A DNA stretch of 25,903 bases from Scybalousia_A sp964626385 (GTDB taxonomy: Bacteria; Bacteroidota; Bacteroidia; Bacteroidales; P3). Under the pieces are notes generated by a model. It was not told where the DNA came from, did not search any database, and saw only the letters and a list, made by a program, of their open reading frames with translations. Positions within the stretch are counted from its first letter, which is position 1; each line of letters begins with the position of its first letter. Shown here piece by piece: positions 7,262 to 16,308 of the stretch. The DNA is taken from positions 1 to 25,903 of the forward strand of contig CAZVEO010000028.1 in NCBI GenBank assembly GCA_964626385.1, given 5' to 3'. The position numbers and the translations under genes are program-made.

Positions 7262-8227
7262 ATGGGTATTTTTTCTTTTTTTAGAAAACAGGATAAAGAG
7301 ACTTTAGACAAAGGTTTGCAAAAGACCAAGCAAAGTTTCTTCTCAAAAATCACAAAGGCTATTGCGGGTAAAAGCACAATAGACGATGATGTGTTGGATA
7401 ATTTGGAACAAATACTCATAGAGGCTGATGTGGGCGTGGATACCACTCTGAAAATAATAGATAGAATACAAGCTATAGTTTCAAAGGACAAATACCTCGG
7501 CATAAATGAATTAAATACTTTGCTGAAAGACGAGATTGCTCTTTTGATGCAAGAGAATGAAAAAAATGAAAATCTTGTACGAGGTTTTGATTTAGATATA
7601 AAACAAAAACCATACGTTATTCTTGTTGTAGGAGTCAATGGAGTAGGCAAAACTACCACAATAGGCAAGTTGGCATATAATTTCCAAAAAGCAGGCAAAA
7701 AAGTTGTGCTTGGGGCTGCTGATACTTTTCGTGCCGCTGCTATAGAGCAGCTAAAAATTTGGGCAGAAAGAACAAATTCTGATATTGTTGCTCAAACTAT
7801 GGGAGCCGACCCTGCCAGCGTAGCTTACGATACTTTGAAATCGGCTATAAGCAAACAGGCTGATGTTGTTATAATAGACACGGCAGGCAGGCTTCACAAC
7901 AAAATAGGCTTGATGAATGAGTTGGGTAAGATAAGAAAAGTATTGCAAAAACTTATGATAGAAGCACCTCAAGAAGTGCTTTTGGTTTTGGATGCTTCTA
8001 CAGGACAAAATGCCATAGAACAAGCCAAACAATTTACTGCTGCTACAGAGGTCAATGCTATAGCTTTGACCAAATTGGACGGAACAGCAAAGGGTGGAGT
8101 GGTTATAGGTATTTCTGATAGTTTTAAAATACCTGTACGTTATATAGGCTTAGGAGAAAAAGCTGAAGATTTACAAATATTTAATAGAGAAGCATTTGTA
8201 GAAACTTTATTTACCACTTCCGAGTAA
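7262..8227 (+). CDS. ftsY: Signal recognition particle receptor FtsY
   Basis: The 321-residue GTPase docks SRP-ribosome complexes at the inner membrane. Motifs: N-domain helices at residues 15-100, G1 GVNGVGKTT (124-132), DTFRAAA (154-160), DTAGR (206-210) and TKLDG (270-274), with the closing GLGEKAEDLQIF typical of FtsY. The acidic A domain is nearly absent, as in other Bacteroidota FtsY; the N-terminus MGIFSFFRKQ is amphipathic and may touch the membrane. The start at 7262 gives the usual MGIFSFF opening. The gene is preceded by the terminator at 7147-7191, so it needs its own promoter in 7192-7261; I could not identify a convincing one. Confidence 0.97.
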   Translation: MGIFSFFRKQDKETLDKGLQKTKQSFFSKITKAIAGKSTIDDDVLDNLEQILIEADVGVDTTLKIIDRIQAIVSKDKYLGINELNTLLKDEIALLMQENEKNENLVRGFDLDIKQKPYVILVVGVNGVGKTTTIGKLAYNFQKAGKKVVLGAADTFRAAAIEQLKIWAERTNSDIVAQTMGADPASVAYDTLKSAISKQADVVIIDTAGRLHNKIGLMNELGKIRKVLQKLMIEAPQEVLLVLDASTGQNAIEQAKQFTAATEVNAIALTKLDGTAKGGVVIGISDSFKIPVRYIGLGEKAEDLQIFNREAFVETLFTTSE

Positions 8228-8272
8228 TAAAAAAACGAGTATAAATTTTTTAACAAAGAAAAAATAAGTATA

Positions 8273-8986
8273 ATGAAAAGAGTATTTTTAGCCATAGCAA
8301 TATTATTCTGTTGCGTTTATTCTTATGCTCAAGATACTACCAACAGCGAGAGAAAATGTGAAAAACATTGTAAAAATCATTATAAACAAAGTCCTCATCA
8401 TTTTACTATGACCATTGGTTATGGTTTTATGCTTAGTGATAAACACGATACAGAGGTATTTACCAACTTTAAACGTAGCGACCACGCAAGACATATGCGT
8501 CACGGAATAAATTATGAGTTGGACTATGATTACAATTTTCACAACAATTTTGCTTTTGGTCTTGTTTTTTCTATGTACAATGCTTTTGATTCCTATTATA
8601 AGGACAAGACACATGAAGAGACTTTTTCGGATGATAGATATATATTTTACGTAGGTCCATCTTTTTTAGCACATACCAACTTGATTGACCAAAAATGGTA
8701 TCTTTATGCAAGAGCAACATTTGGTTTTATGAATTTTAGAAATGCTGTACGCACACTTGAAGGTACTTCTTCCACAAGTTATACCCTAAACAGAGCAACC
8801 TTTGGTTATGGTTTGGACTTGGGGGCAGAGTATGTAATAAATAGGTACCTTTCATTGGACGGACAATTACACTTTATGGGCGGTAGCGTTAGCAAGGTAA
8901 GTGAAAACGATACTAAAATTGAGTTATCTGACTCCGAGAATCTTTCTCGTTTGGGTGTGGCCTTAGGAGTGAAAATCAAACTATAA
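8273..8986 (+). CDS. Outer-membrane beta-barrel protein
   Basis: The 237-residue protein has a signal peptide (MKRVFLAIAILFCCVYSYAQ-D) followed by a short Cys/His/Lys-rich linker (about residues 24-45, with KCEKHCKNHYK and SPHH) and alternating amphipathic strands, e.g. FTMTIGYGFML, HNNFAFGLVFSMY, WYLYARATFGFMNF, RATFGYGLDLGAEYVI, ending LGVALGVKIKL. This is the pattern of an eight-strand OmpA/OmpW-like barrel. Partner and cargo are unknown; the His/Cys-rich segment could bind metal, which is speculative. It lies between ftsY and rimO, which are usually adjacent in this phylum. Confidence 0.85.
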   Translation: MKRVFLAIAILFCCVYSYAQDTTNSERKCEKHCKNHYKQSPHHFTMTIGYGFMLSDKHDTEVFTNFKRSDHARHMRHGINYELDYDYNFHNNFAFGLVFSMYNAFDSYYKDKTHEETFSDDRYIFYVGPSFLAHTNLIDQKWYLYARATFGFMNFRNAVRTLEGTSSTSYTLNRATFGYGLDLGAEYVINRYLSLDGQLHFMGGSVSKVSENDTKIELSDSENLSRLGVALGVKIKL

Positions 8987-9007
8987 TTTTACTTCTTTAT
9001 AAATATA

Positions 9008-10300
9008 ATGCCAAAGGTAAATCTAATTTCTTTGGGATGCTCTAAAAATACCGTAGATAGCGAAAATCTTGCAGGAGCATTGTCAAAAGCCGGCTTTTGT
9101 GTCGAATTTGAAGCCAAGAACTTGGATTTTGACTATGTTTTGATAAATACTTGCGGTTTTATAGACAAAGCAAAAGAAGAATCTATTGATTTAATTCTTG
9201 CATACGTTACTTTTCGCAAACGAGAAAACAAACATTTTAAGGTTATAGTCTTTGGTTGTTTAGCACAGAGATACAAAAATGATTTGCAGGAGCAAATACC
9301 AGAAGTGGACAAAATTTTTGGACTTATGCAACAAAAAGAGATTATTTCCTATCTCAAACAAAACACCCACTTTGAGCCTTCAGGCAGTTTTCGTCAATTA
9401 TCTACTCCAAAGCACTATGCTTATATAAAAATATCTGAGGGCTGTGACAGACATTGTTCTTTTTGCGCTATACCTATGATAAGGGGCAGACATATTTCTC
9501 GTCCCATAGAGGAAATTGTACAAGAGGCTCAAACTCTTGCGAGGCAAGGGGTAAAGGAGTTAATTCTTATAGCACAAGATACTTCCTATTATGGTTTGGA
9601 CTTATATAAGGAAAGAAAACTTTACGACCTATTGAAAGCCTTGTGTAAAGTGGATGTACATTGGATTCGTTTGCAATATTCCTACCCGAATCAGTTTCCT
9701 ATGGAGGTTTTGTCGTTGATGAAAGAGGAAAAAAAAATTTGTCATTATTTGGACTTGCCTTTGCAACATATAAACAACCGTGTATTAAAAAGTATGCAAA
9801 GACAAACCTCATCGGAGGAAATAAAGTCTTTTATCTCTCATATAAGGCAAACAATACCCGATATAACCTTGCGTACTACTTTTATAGTTGGCTACCCTTC
9901 AGAGAAACAACCTGAATTTGAGGAATTAAAAGAGTTTGTGTCGCAAACAAAATTTGACAGAATGGGAGCCTTTACTTATTCTAAGGAAGAGGGTACAAAG
10001 GCAGGCGGTTTTGTATATAAAGTTCCTAAAAAAGAGAAAAACAGACGTTTGGACGAACTTACTTTTTTACAAGAAGAAATTTCCTTATCTCTAAATCAAC
10101 AAAAGATAGGAAAAATTTTTGAAGTACTAATAGACAGGAAAGAGGGAGAATTTTTTGTTGGCAGAACCCAATATGACAGCCCTGAAGTAGATAACGAAGT
10201 ACTTATTCCTTTGGATGATAATCTTAAAATAGGCGAGTTTTACAATATAAGAATAAACTCAGTGGATACTTTTGACCTATATGGTGAATTAATCAATTGA
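9008..10300 (+). CDS. rimO: Ribosomal protein S12 methylthiotransferase RimO
   Basis: The 430-residue radical-SAM enzyme adds a methylthio group to the conserved aspartate of ribosomal protein S12. The N-terminal UPF0004 domain carries the cluster-binding cysteines C11 (SLGCSKNTVDSE), C49 (NTCGFI) and C84 (VFGCLAQRY). The radical-SAM motif is C146-DRH-C150-SF-C153-AIPMIRGRH, and the C-terminal part from about 365 is the TRAM domain. The opening with LGCSKNTVDSE separates RimO from MiaB. Length is normal. It is the last gene of the plus-strand run and converges on the histidine kinase gene, with 95 bases between the stops and no clear terminator in that gap. Confidence 0.97.
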   Translation: MPKVNLISLGCSKNTVDSENLAGALSKAGFCVEFEAKNLDFDYVLINTCGFIDKAKEESIDLILAYVTFRKRENKHFKVIVFGCLAQRYKNDLQEQIPEVDKIFGLMQQKEIISYLKQNTHFEPSGSFRQLSTPKHYAYIKISEGCDRHCSFCAIPMIRGRHISRPIEEIVQEAQTLARQGVKELILIAQDTSYYGLDLYKERKLYDLLKALCKVDVHWIRLQYSYPNQFPMEVLSLMKEEKKICHYLDLPLQHINNRVLKSMQRQTSSEEIKSFISHIRQTIPDITLRTTFIVGYPSEKQPEFEELKEFVSQTKFDRMGAFTYSKEEGTKAGGFVYKVPKKEKNRRLDELTFLQEEISLSLNQQKIGKIFEVLIDRKEGEFFVGRTQYDSPEVDNEVLIPLDDNLKIGEFYNIRINSVDTFDLYGELIN

Positions 10301-10395
10301 CAAATTGTTTAAAATTAGCACAGATACAACAACAACCTCCTCTCCCCTCACGAATACTTCATCCATATGAGTCACGCTATGCCTAGGTCTTTAAC

Positions 10396-13300
10396 CTATT
10401 CACTTTCGTTAAAAGAGTCAAAAGTTATATTAAAAGTTGTACCTTCATTCTCTTTACTAAAGAAATTTATCTCTCCATTATAACTTTCTATAATGGTTTT
10501 TACTATTGTCAGCCCTATTCCGTTGCCGTCTTGTTTGGTTGTGAAATGAGGGTTAAAGATTTTGTCTTTGTCCTCGTTTTTTATTCCACAACCATTATCT
10601 GTTATGCTTATCATACAAGATTGAGAGGACGCCTTTAGATTTATTTCTATTTTTCCATACTCCTTGTCCTTTATGGCTTGATATGAATTCTTTATTATAT
10701 TATTGAATATACGTGTAAATAAATTCTTATCTCCCATAACATATACGGCTTGAGCAGGATGTTGAAAATCTATTTTTACATCATTAACATTTTCAAATAA
10801 ATCTATTGCGTTTTGTATACAGACAACTATATCTGTTTTTTCCTTTTTATTTGGTGTAGGTTTACTATAATTATTCAACTCTGAAGCAATATTACTTATG
10901 CTATCTATCTGAGAAATAAGAGAAGGAGCAAGTTTTTGAAATTTTGAGGCAAACAATTCGGGTTTTTCATGCAAGACTTTTTGAAGATATTGTATAGAGA
11001 GTTTCATAGGAGTCAAAGGGTTGTTAATATCGTGAGCAACTTGAGAAGCCAACTCACGCCAAGAGGAATTTCTTTCCTGCTGTTTTAATAAATATGAACT
11101 TTCTTCCAACTTTTCTATCATGGAATTGTAAGTTTTTATCAAATCCCCAACCTCATCATTCTTTTCCCATGTTATCTTATCATTGTTACCACCAATATCC
11201 ACCTTATTTAACTTTTCTTGTAAAATTTGCAATGGTTTGGTAATCACATCACTCAAAAGAATAAATATAATTATAGATATATTTACCCAAAACAAAAACA
11301 TATTTATAAAATTATTGATTATAACGTTAATATTATCGTTCATAATCTTTTGCTGATTGATGAAAGGAATATTAAGGTAACATATAGTCCTACCTGTTTG
11401 GTCTGTTATAGGAGTGTAAGCACTTGTAAATTTCAATGTTCCTATTTGTTCCACCACATATATTGTACTTAAAACCTCCTGCATAGTTTTTTTTGTCTCA
11501 ATATTCATTCTGTCTAGTAAAAAACCTTGTTCAAAAATAGATTTTTGAGATGTGGACATTAGGTTCATATTTGTATCATACAAATTTATATCGGTCAAAA
11601 AACTATTGGACAATTTTAAAAGTAAATTATCTAAATCTGTTTTCAATGTTTCTCTATTATCTAAAACATTTCCATCCCCAAAGAAATTCTCTATTTCTAT
11701 ACGTATAGCGTTGGTTTTATTTCTTATGTTGTCTGTATTGTATTTGGAATTGAAATTATTGATACTTCTTATACTGAAAAAGCCTGCGATGATAATACCT
11801 ACAATAAAAGAGCCTATCAAAGAAAACAAAATACTACTACGAATACCTGGAGTAAAGGTGCGAAAATGAGGAGAGTAACCTCTAAAAAATTCCAAACCAA
11901 AAATCATAATAAAGACAAGGAAGAATAAAGAAACTGCTCCGAGTATATTGTAAGGCAAACGATAGAAAAAACAAACAACATAAATATTATCCTTATCCAC
12001 AAGATAATAACTCATATAGCCATTTTCATCTCTCCAAAAAAAAGTAGAATCTTTGTAACTTTTTATTTCTTCTATATTGAGTTTAGAGTCAAAAATCTTT
12101 TCTCCGATGGAGTAGACCAAATTATTTTTGTGATAACGTGCATAAGACAAACTTCCCTCTATTTCATCCTCTTTTTCTGTCAATAAGAGAGTATAATTCA
12201 TATTCTTGGAGTTCTGTTTTTTCAAACATTCCACAAAAATATTTACACTATCACTCTTACATAGATATATATAGGTGTTGTTATTATCTATTTCATTATC
12301 CTCTACCCATACAAAAGCCGAGTCTATTCGTCTTGCTCCGTTTATTCTTTCCTCTGCATAGGCAAGAATATTGGTATAGTAGCCTATGGGTTGCACATAC
12401 ATAGAGTCCTTATCATTAAATACTAATATACCAACATGATATTTATCCTCTATTTCTTTAAAATAAATATTTGTAGCATAATCTTCTGCTTTAAGAAATT
12501 GTCCTCGTTTCAAAAATTTACTAAATACCTCATCATTTTCCAACTCTTCAATCTTTTTTACGAATTGTTCTTCAACCGCGGGACTTCTTTTTTGTGATAT
12601 TTCTTTTGTTTTGGCTTCTATTTTTTCTCTTATATTTTTATAAGAAAACATTTCCATAACAGAGCCATAGACAATAGAAATAAACAACAATAGCAAGATT
12701 TTTTTTGAAAGAATATATTTTTTGTTTTTAGAAGGCTCTGCCATTTGAGAGGTAAAACAAAAGAGCAAATACCCCTGCAATACAAGTATGATAAAAAATA
12801 GAATATTTGTATAATGTATTTGCTGAGTATAGATATAAAAAGAAACTTGTGGGCAGTAGTAAGACAAGTAATAGACAAATACTCCACTTGCTATATACAC
12901 GGGAAGCAATATGAGAATAGTAACAAAAGATTTTCTATGCTTTATTTTTATCTGTCTAATAAGAAATATCAGTATATAAAAAACACACATAATTACCAAA
13001 ACATCCGAAACAAATACCTGCCATTCTGATATAAGTTCTCTATATGTGCAATTGTCCAAATAAAAAGCGGTGTGTCCCTCTATGATTATTGGGTGTGAGG
13101 TTTTTTCTGTGGTAATATTTATATCTTTATTAAGAGAAAATGGTGTATTATATTTATTTTGAGTATAAAGGTTTTGATTGTCAAAATTATTTTTAATCAA
13201 ATAGAGATAAACTATAAGAGAATCTTCTTTTTGATATGTTTTTTTTAAATAAATGCCATTAGGTAAAAAAACTATACTACTACTATCCTTAACACACTTG

Positions 13301-13521
13301 TTTACATCAATAGTATTAACCGACCAAAAAACTAAACTATCTTCAACAAAGACAAATTTTTCTCCTTCTTGTTCAATATTACTGTATATTGTGTTTATAT
13401 TGTTTTGAAATCTATTTAACTCCGAGTGTGGTTTGATATTGATAAAAACAAACCACACCAACTCAAAAATTAACAACAGTAATATTAAATAAAGAATTTG
13501 TCGTTTTTTGTTCCTAACCAT
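10396..13521 (-). CDS. Large membrane sensor histidine kinase, NtrY-like, without an adjacent response regulator
   Basis: The 1041-residue protein has eight predicted membrane segments (about 9-28, 170-189, 198-218, 236-257, 272-290, 525-546, 563-585, 738-759). They bracket extracytoplasmic regions at about 30-168, 292-522 and 588-735; a HAMP linker (about 760-815) follows. The H box is VAHDINNPLTP with H830. The ATPase has the N box IIKNSYQAI (N945), D box DNGCGI (D975) and G box GNGIGLT (about 999-1005). This H/N/D/G arrangement resembles the NtrY type. The signal is unknown. No receiver-domain gene is in the window. It is the last gene of a five-gene minus-strand run, 37 bases after the nucleoside phosphorylase gene. 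Confidence 0.92.
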   Translation of the reverse strand: MVRNKKRQILYLILLLLIFELVWFVFINIKPHSELNRFQNNINTIYSNIEQEGEKFVFVEDSLVFWSVNTIDVNKCVKDSSSIVFLPNGIYLKKTYQKEDSLIVYLYLIKNNFDNQNLYTQNKYNTPFSLNKDINITTEKTSHPIIIEGHTAFYLDNCTYRELISEWQVFVSDVLVIMCVFYILIFLIRQIKIKHRKSFVTILILLPVYIASGVFVYYLSYYCPQVSFYIYTQQIHYTNILFFIILVLQGYLLFCFTSQMAEPSKNKKYILSKKILLLLFISIVYGSVMEMFSYKNIREKIEAKTKEISQKRSPAVEEQFVKKIEELENDEVFSKFLKRGQFLKAEDYATNIYFKEIEDKYHVGILVFNDKDSMYVQPIGYYTNILAYAEERINGARRIDSAFVWVEDNEIDNNNTYIYLCKSDSVNIFVECLKKQNSKNMNYTLLLTEKEDEIEGSLSYARYHKNNLVYSIGEKIFDSKLNIEEIKSYKDSTFFWRDENGYMSYYLVDKDNIYVVCFFYRLPYNILGAVSLFFLVFIMIFGLEFFRGYSPHFRTFTPGIRSSILFSLIGSFIVGIIIAGFFSIRSINNFNSKYNTDNIRNKTNAIRIEIENFFGDGNVLDNRETLKTDLDNLLLKLSNSFLTDINLYDTNMNLMSTSQKSIFEQGFLLDRMNIETKKTMQEVLSTIYVVEQIGTLKFTSAYTPITDQTGRTICYLNIPFINQQKIMNDNINVIINNFINMFLFWVNISIIIFILLSDVITKPLQILQEKLNKVDIGGNNDKITWEKNDEVGDLIKTYNSMIEKLEESSYLLKQQERNSSWRELASQVAHDINNPLTPMKLSIQYLQKVLHEKPELFASKFQKLAPSLISQIDSISNIASELNNYSKPTPNKKEKTDIVVCIQNAIDLFENVNDVKIDFQHPAQAVYVMGDKNLFTRIFNNIIKNSYQAIKDKEYGKIEINLKASSQSCMISITDNGCGIKNEDKDKIFNPHFTTKQDGNGIGLTIVKTIIESYNGEINFFSKENEGTTFNITFDSFNESE

Positions 13522-13558
13522 TGTAAAAGAATAATATAGTTTATCTCTTTCTAATTTT

Positions 13559-14374
13559 TTAGATATGTTGCAATACTCCCTCTATTATTCTTAATAGATT
13601 TGAATTTGCTCTTGCCACATTGTCCAACACTTCTTGGTGAGAAGGTTCTTGAGTAAGATTTTCGTTAAAAACATTGCTTATAATGGAAAGTCCCAAAACT
13701 TTCATACCAGCATGAGCCGCTACAATGACTTCGGGTACTGTGGACATACCAACGGCTGAAATACCCAAAGTTCTAAACATAACATATTCTGCATTGGTTT
13801 CAAAACTTGGACCTGTATTGCCAACATACACACCTTGTTTTATATCTATATTTTCCTTTTGAGCAACTTGCTTTGCTATGTTTATCAACTCTTTATCATA
13901 TACTTCACTCATAGAAGGAAATCTTGTACCTAAGTTTTCATCATTTGGTCCTATCAAAGGGTTGGGCATACGAGAAATATGGTCGGTAATAATCATAATA
14001 TCACCAGTGTTAAAATCTTTGTTTACTCCACCGGCAGCATTGGTAACTATCAAAGTTTTTATACCCAAGAGTTGCATTACTCTTATAGGAAAGGTGACCT
14101 CCTGCATAGAATACCCTTCATAAAAATGAAATCTTCCCTGCATACAAATTATACCCTTGTTTTCCATTGTACCCAAAACCAAATTGCCCTTATGTCCTTT
14201 TACTGTTGAAACCGGAAAATTAGGAATTTCTTTATAGGGAATAACTGTTTTATCAGCTAAATTATCTGCAAAAGAAGACAAGCCACTACCAAGTACTATA
14301 CCTATTTGAGGAGTGAAATTGCAAATTGAACTTATGTAATTTTTACTCTCCTCTATTTTTTCATACGTTATCAT
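13559..14374 (-). CDS. punA: Purine nucleoside phosphorylase (trimeric class)
   Basis: The 271-residue enzyme splits inosine and guanosine with phosphate to base and ribose-1-phosphate. Visible family elements: the phosphate-binding GSGL (29-32), GHKGNLVLG with H61, QGRFHFYEGY (R81, H83), TNAAGGV (111-117), GPSFETNAEY with E192, MSTVPEVIVAAH with M210 and S211, and the base-contacting Asn in SNVF (N234). Length is normal for the trimeric class and quite different from hexameric DeoD. It lies 35 bases downstream of the LuxE-like gene and 37 bases upstream of the histidine kinase gene. Function is secure; exact base preference is not. Confidence 0.95.
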   Translation of the reverse strand: MITYEKIEESKNYISSICNFTPQIGIVLGSGLSSFADNLADKTVIPYKEIPNFPVSTVKGHKGNLVLGTMENKGIICMQGRFHFYEGYSMQEVTFPIRVMQLLGIKTLIVTNAAGGVNKDFNTGDIMIITDHISRMPNPLIGPNDENLGTRFPSMSEVYDKELINIAKQVAQKENIDIKQGVYVGNTGPSFETNAEYVMFRTLGISAVGMSTVPEVIVAAHAGMKVLGLSIISNVFNENLTQEPSHQEVLDNVARANSNLLRIIEGVLQHI

Positions 14375-14409
14375 ATCTTTATTTCTTTATTGTTTACTAC
14401 TCTTTTATT

Positions 14410-15423
14410 TCACTGATACATAAGGTTACACCCTCTTATATCAGAATACTCTACCCTACCCAAAATACTAAAACTTTTGTTTGCAAATTTTATGCCCAAA
14501 TCTTGAGTTTCTATAAAACAACAAGAATATATATTTGCTAAGTCTATTATATTGATTATTCCTCGTTTATTTTCTGTAAGCAAGTGTTTGTAATCATTAA
14601 TTTCTTTTATAAAGACGTTCATTTGTCTTGGAGTGTAAAAGACACCATTACCATTTGAATAGGCTTGAGAAAATAACTCACACATACCATATTCTGAGGC
14701 AATGTTTGAAACTTTGAATCTTTGTTTAAGAATATTATGCACCTCTTCTTTAGGTAGTTCTTGTCGTCTGCCTTTCATTCCACCTGTTTCAAAGATTATT
14801 GTATCAGACAAATTCAAATCATAATTTTCTGCCAAATCAAGCAAAGCGTATGTTACTCCAAAAAGAACAGTAGGTATATTTTGCTTTTTATTTTCTAAAA
14901 GAATATTAGCAACTTCTTGTAAATTGTTAGCATAAAAACCACTTTGTTTATAATTACTTCTTTTGACAAAAGCATCCATCATACATATCAAAGAAGAATG
15001 TTCCTGCTCCAAATAGTTGGGCAACAAACAAATAAAAGCATAGTTTTCTATTGTTTTAAAAAACTGAGAAAAACAATCAAAAGTATTTTCAATATAGTAG
15101 TTTTTATTGTAAATCAAATGTTTACTTCTTTGCATAGAACCAGTACCAGAAGAAAGAAAATAATCTTCTGCCTCTTGCTCAGGCAAACAAGTAACATTAT
15201 AAGATTTAAAAAACTCTATGGGCAAAAAGGGAATATCACCAAAAGTGTTTATTTTTCCTGTATCACATTTTAGTAAATCACACCAATGTCTATAAACTTT
15301 ATTGCTATTATACTGAAACAAAAAAGCCTCCTTGGAAAGAGAAAAAAAATCATTCTGATTTTGTATCTTGACTATCTTTTTTTGCCAGTTTTTTAAAAAG
15401 TCCTTACTCTCTTTCATAAGCAT
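14410..15423 (-). CDS. LuxE-like acyl-protein synthetase / acyltransferase family protein
   Basis: The 337-residue protein is related to the adenylating LuxE family, which activates a carboxylic acid as acyl-AMP and transfers it to a protein cysteine. Seen: GDIPFLPIEFFKSY (about 62-75), the nucleotide-binding loop SSGTGS (91-96), FETGGMKGRR (211-220) and EYGMCE (244-249), matching the YGxTE motif of the wider adenylate-forming superfamily. The chain ends ...DIRGCNLMYQ, with C332 six residues from the end; LuxE proteins use a cysteine close to the C-terminus as acyl acceptor, so C332 is a candidate. No lux genes are present, so bioluminescence is not implied. Either Met1 or Met3 could be the start. 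Substrate unknown. Confidence 0.85.
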   Translation of the reverse strand: MLMKESKDFLKNWQKKIVKIQNQNDFFSLSKEAFLFQYNSNKVYRHWCDLLKCDTGKINTFGDIPFLPIEFFKSYNVTCLPEQEAEDYFLSSGTGSMQRSKHLIYNKNYYIENTFDCFSQFFKTIENYAFICLLPNYLEQEHSSLICMMDAFVKRSNYKQSGFYANNLQEVANILLENKKQNIPTVLFGVTYALLDLAENYDLNLSDTIIFETGGMKGRRQELPKEEVHNILKQRFKVSNIASEYGMCELFSQAYSNGNGVFYTPRQMNVFIKEINDYKHLLTENKRGIINIIDLANIYSCCFIETQDLGIKFANKSFSILGRVEYSDIRGCNLMYQ

Positions 15424-15478
15424 ATTTTTTCAAACGCTATATCTTTTAAAATTACAAACAAAGATTTATTATTTTTTA

Positions 15479-16240
15479 CTACCAATCAAGGTAAGAAGGA
15501 AATTTTGCTCTATACTTATCTAATAATTGCTTATCTATATTGTAGTAATGTATAATGTTTTCCCAATTTTTTGTCTCAAGTAAAAACTCTCCTTTTGAAT
15601 TAATTACACAACTATCACCCGAATAAAACACCTCTTGTGCGTCTTTGCCTTGCCTATTTACAGCAATAACGTATGATTGATTTTCAATGGCACGAGCCTG
15701 TAATAGCGTTTTCCATTGTTCCTTTCTGCTACTTGGCCATGAGGCTACATAAATAAGAACATCATACAAAAAATCATTGTCCTTAAAAAAATTCCTACTA
15801 CAACAAGGAAATCGCAAATCATAACAAGTTAGCAATTTAATCTTTAAGTCCTTGTATTTAATAACAACATCTTTTTGATTGCCGGCTGTAAGATTTTTGA
15901 CCTCATCAGACATTGAAAACAAATGTACTTTATCGTAAAAAATTTCTTGCTCAGGTGTTATCAAATAATGTCTATTGTAATATTTTTCATTGCTTTCCAT
16001 TAACAAACTCCCATCTATGGCTATATTGGTTGTAGAAGAGAAATCTCTCATAAGTTTTAAGCCTCTTTCTCCGCTCTCTTTTGCTAAAGAGGTATCAGAA
16101 ACAAAACCGGTTAAAAACATTTCAGGCAGAATAACTAAATCTGTATCTAATTCTATTTTACTTAATAGCAGTTTTATATACTGACAATTCAAATCTATAT
16201 CGTAGTCCTTTATTTCTGTTTGTATCAATGCTATTTTCAT
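15479..16240 (-). CDS. Nitrilase-family carbon-nitrogen hydrolase, probable omega-amidase
   Basis: The 253-residue protein carries the complete nitrilase-superfamily triad: E40 (VILPEMFLTGF), K104 (FYDKVHLF) and C139 (LLTCYDLRFP). The sequences PEMFLTGF, SMSDEV and ASWPSSRKEQW-LLQARAIEN are typical of the omega-amidase (YafV/Nit2) branch, which hydrolyses alpha-ketoglutaramate and similar amides as metabolite repair. It lies 55 bases upstream of the LuxE-like gene and 68 bases downstream of the methyltransferase fusion gene, all on the minus strand. Lysine and glutamate codons are mostly AAA and GAA, unlike the adjacent methyltransferase gene. Confidence 0.92.
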   Translation of the reverse strand: MKIALIQTEIKDYDIDLNCQYIKLLLSKIELDTDLVILPEMFLTGFVSDTSLAKESGERGLKLMRDFSSTTNIAIDGSLLMESNEKYYNRHYLITPEQEIFYDKVHLFSMSDEVKNLTAGNQKDVVIKYKDLKIKLLTCYDLRFPCCSRNFFKDNDFLYDVLIYVASWPSSRKEQWKTLLQARAIENQSYVIAVNRQGKDAQEVFYSGDSCVINSKGEFLLETKNWENIIHYYNIDKQLLDKYRAKFPSYLDW

Positions 16241-16308
16241 AAACGTCCCTCTTTTCTGCTCTCTTTGTTTCTACTATAGACATAACCATAAAATAGGTGA
16301 AAGTATTG

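Noticed and set aside
7246..7698. Minus-strand open frame of 150 codons
   Set aside because: Antisense of ftsY; composition is serine-rich low-complexity typical of a shadow frame.
10301..10395. Sequence resembling the repeat (CTATGCCTAGG ... AACCTAT) between rimO and the histidine kinase gene
   Set aside because: Only a few bases match and no GGC-NNN-GCC hairpin is formed. There is also no convincing terminator hairpin for either convergent gene.
14410..15423. Bioluminescence operon suggested by the LuxE-like gene
   Set aside because: No luxA, luxB, luxC or luxD genes are present, and LuxE-like proteins are common in non-luminous Bacteroidota.
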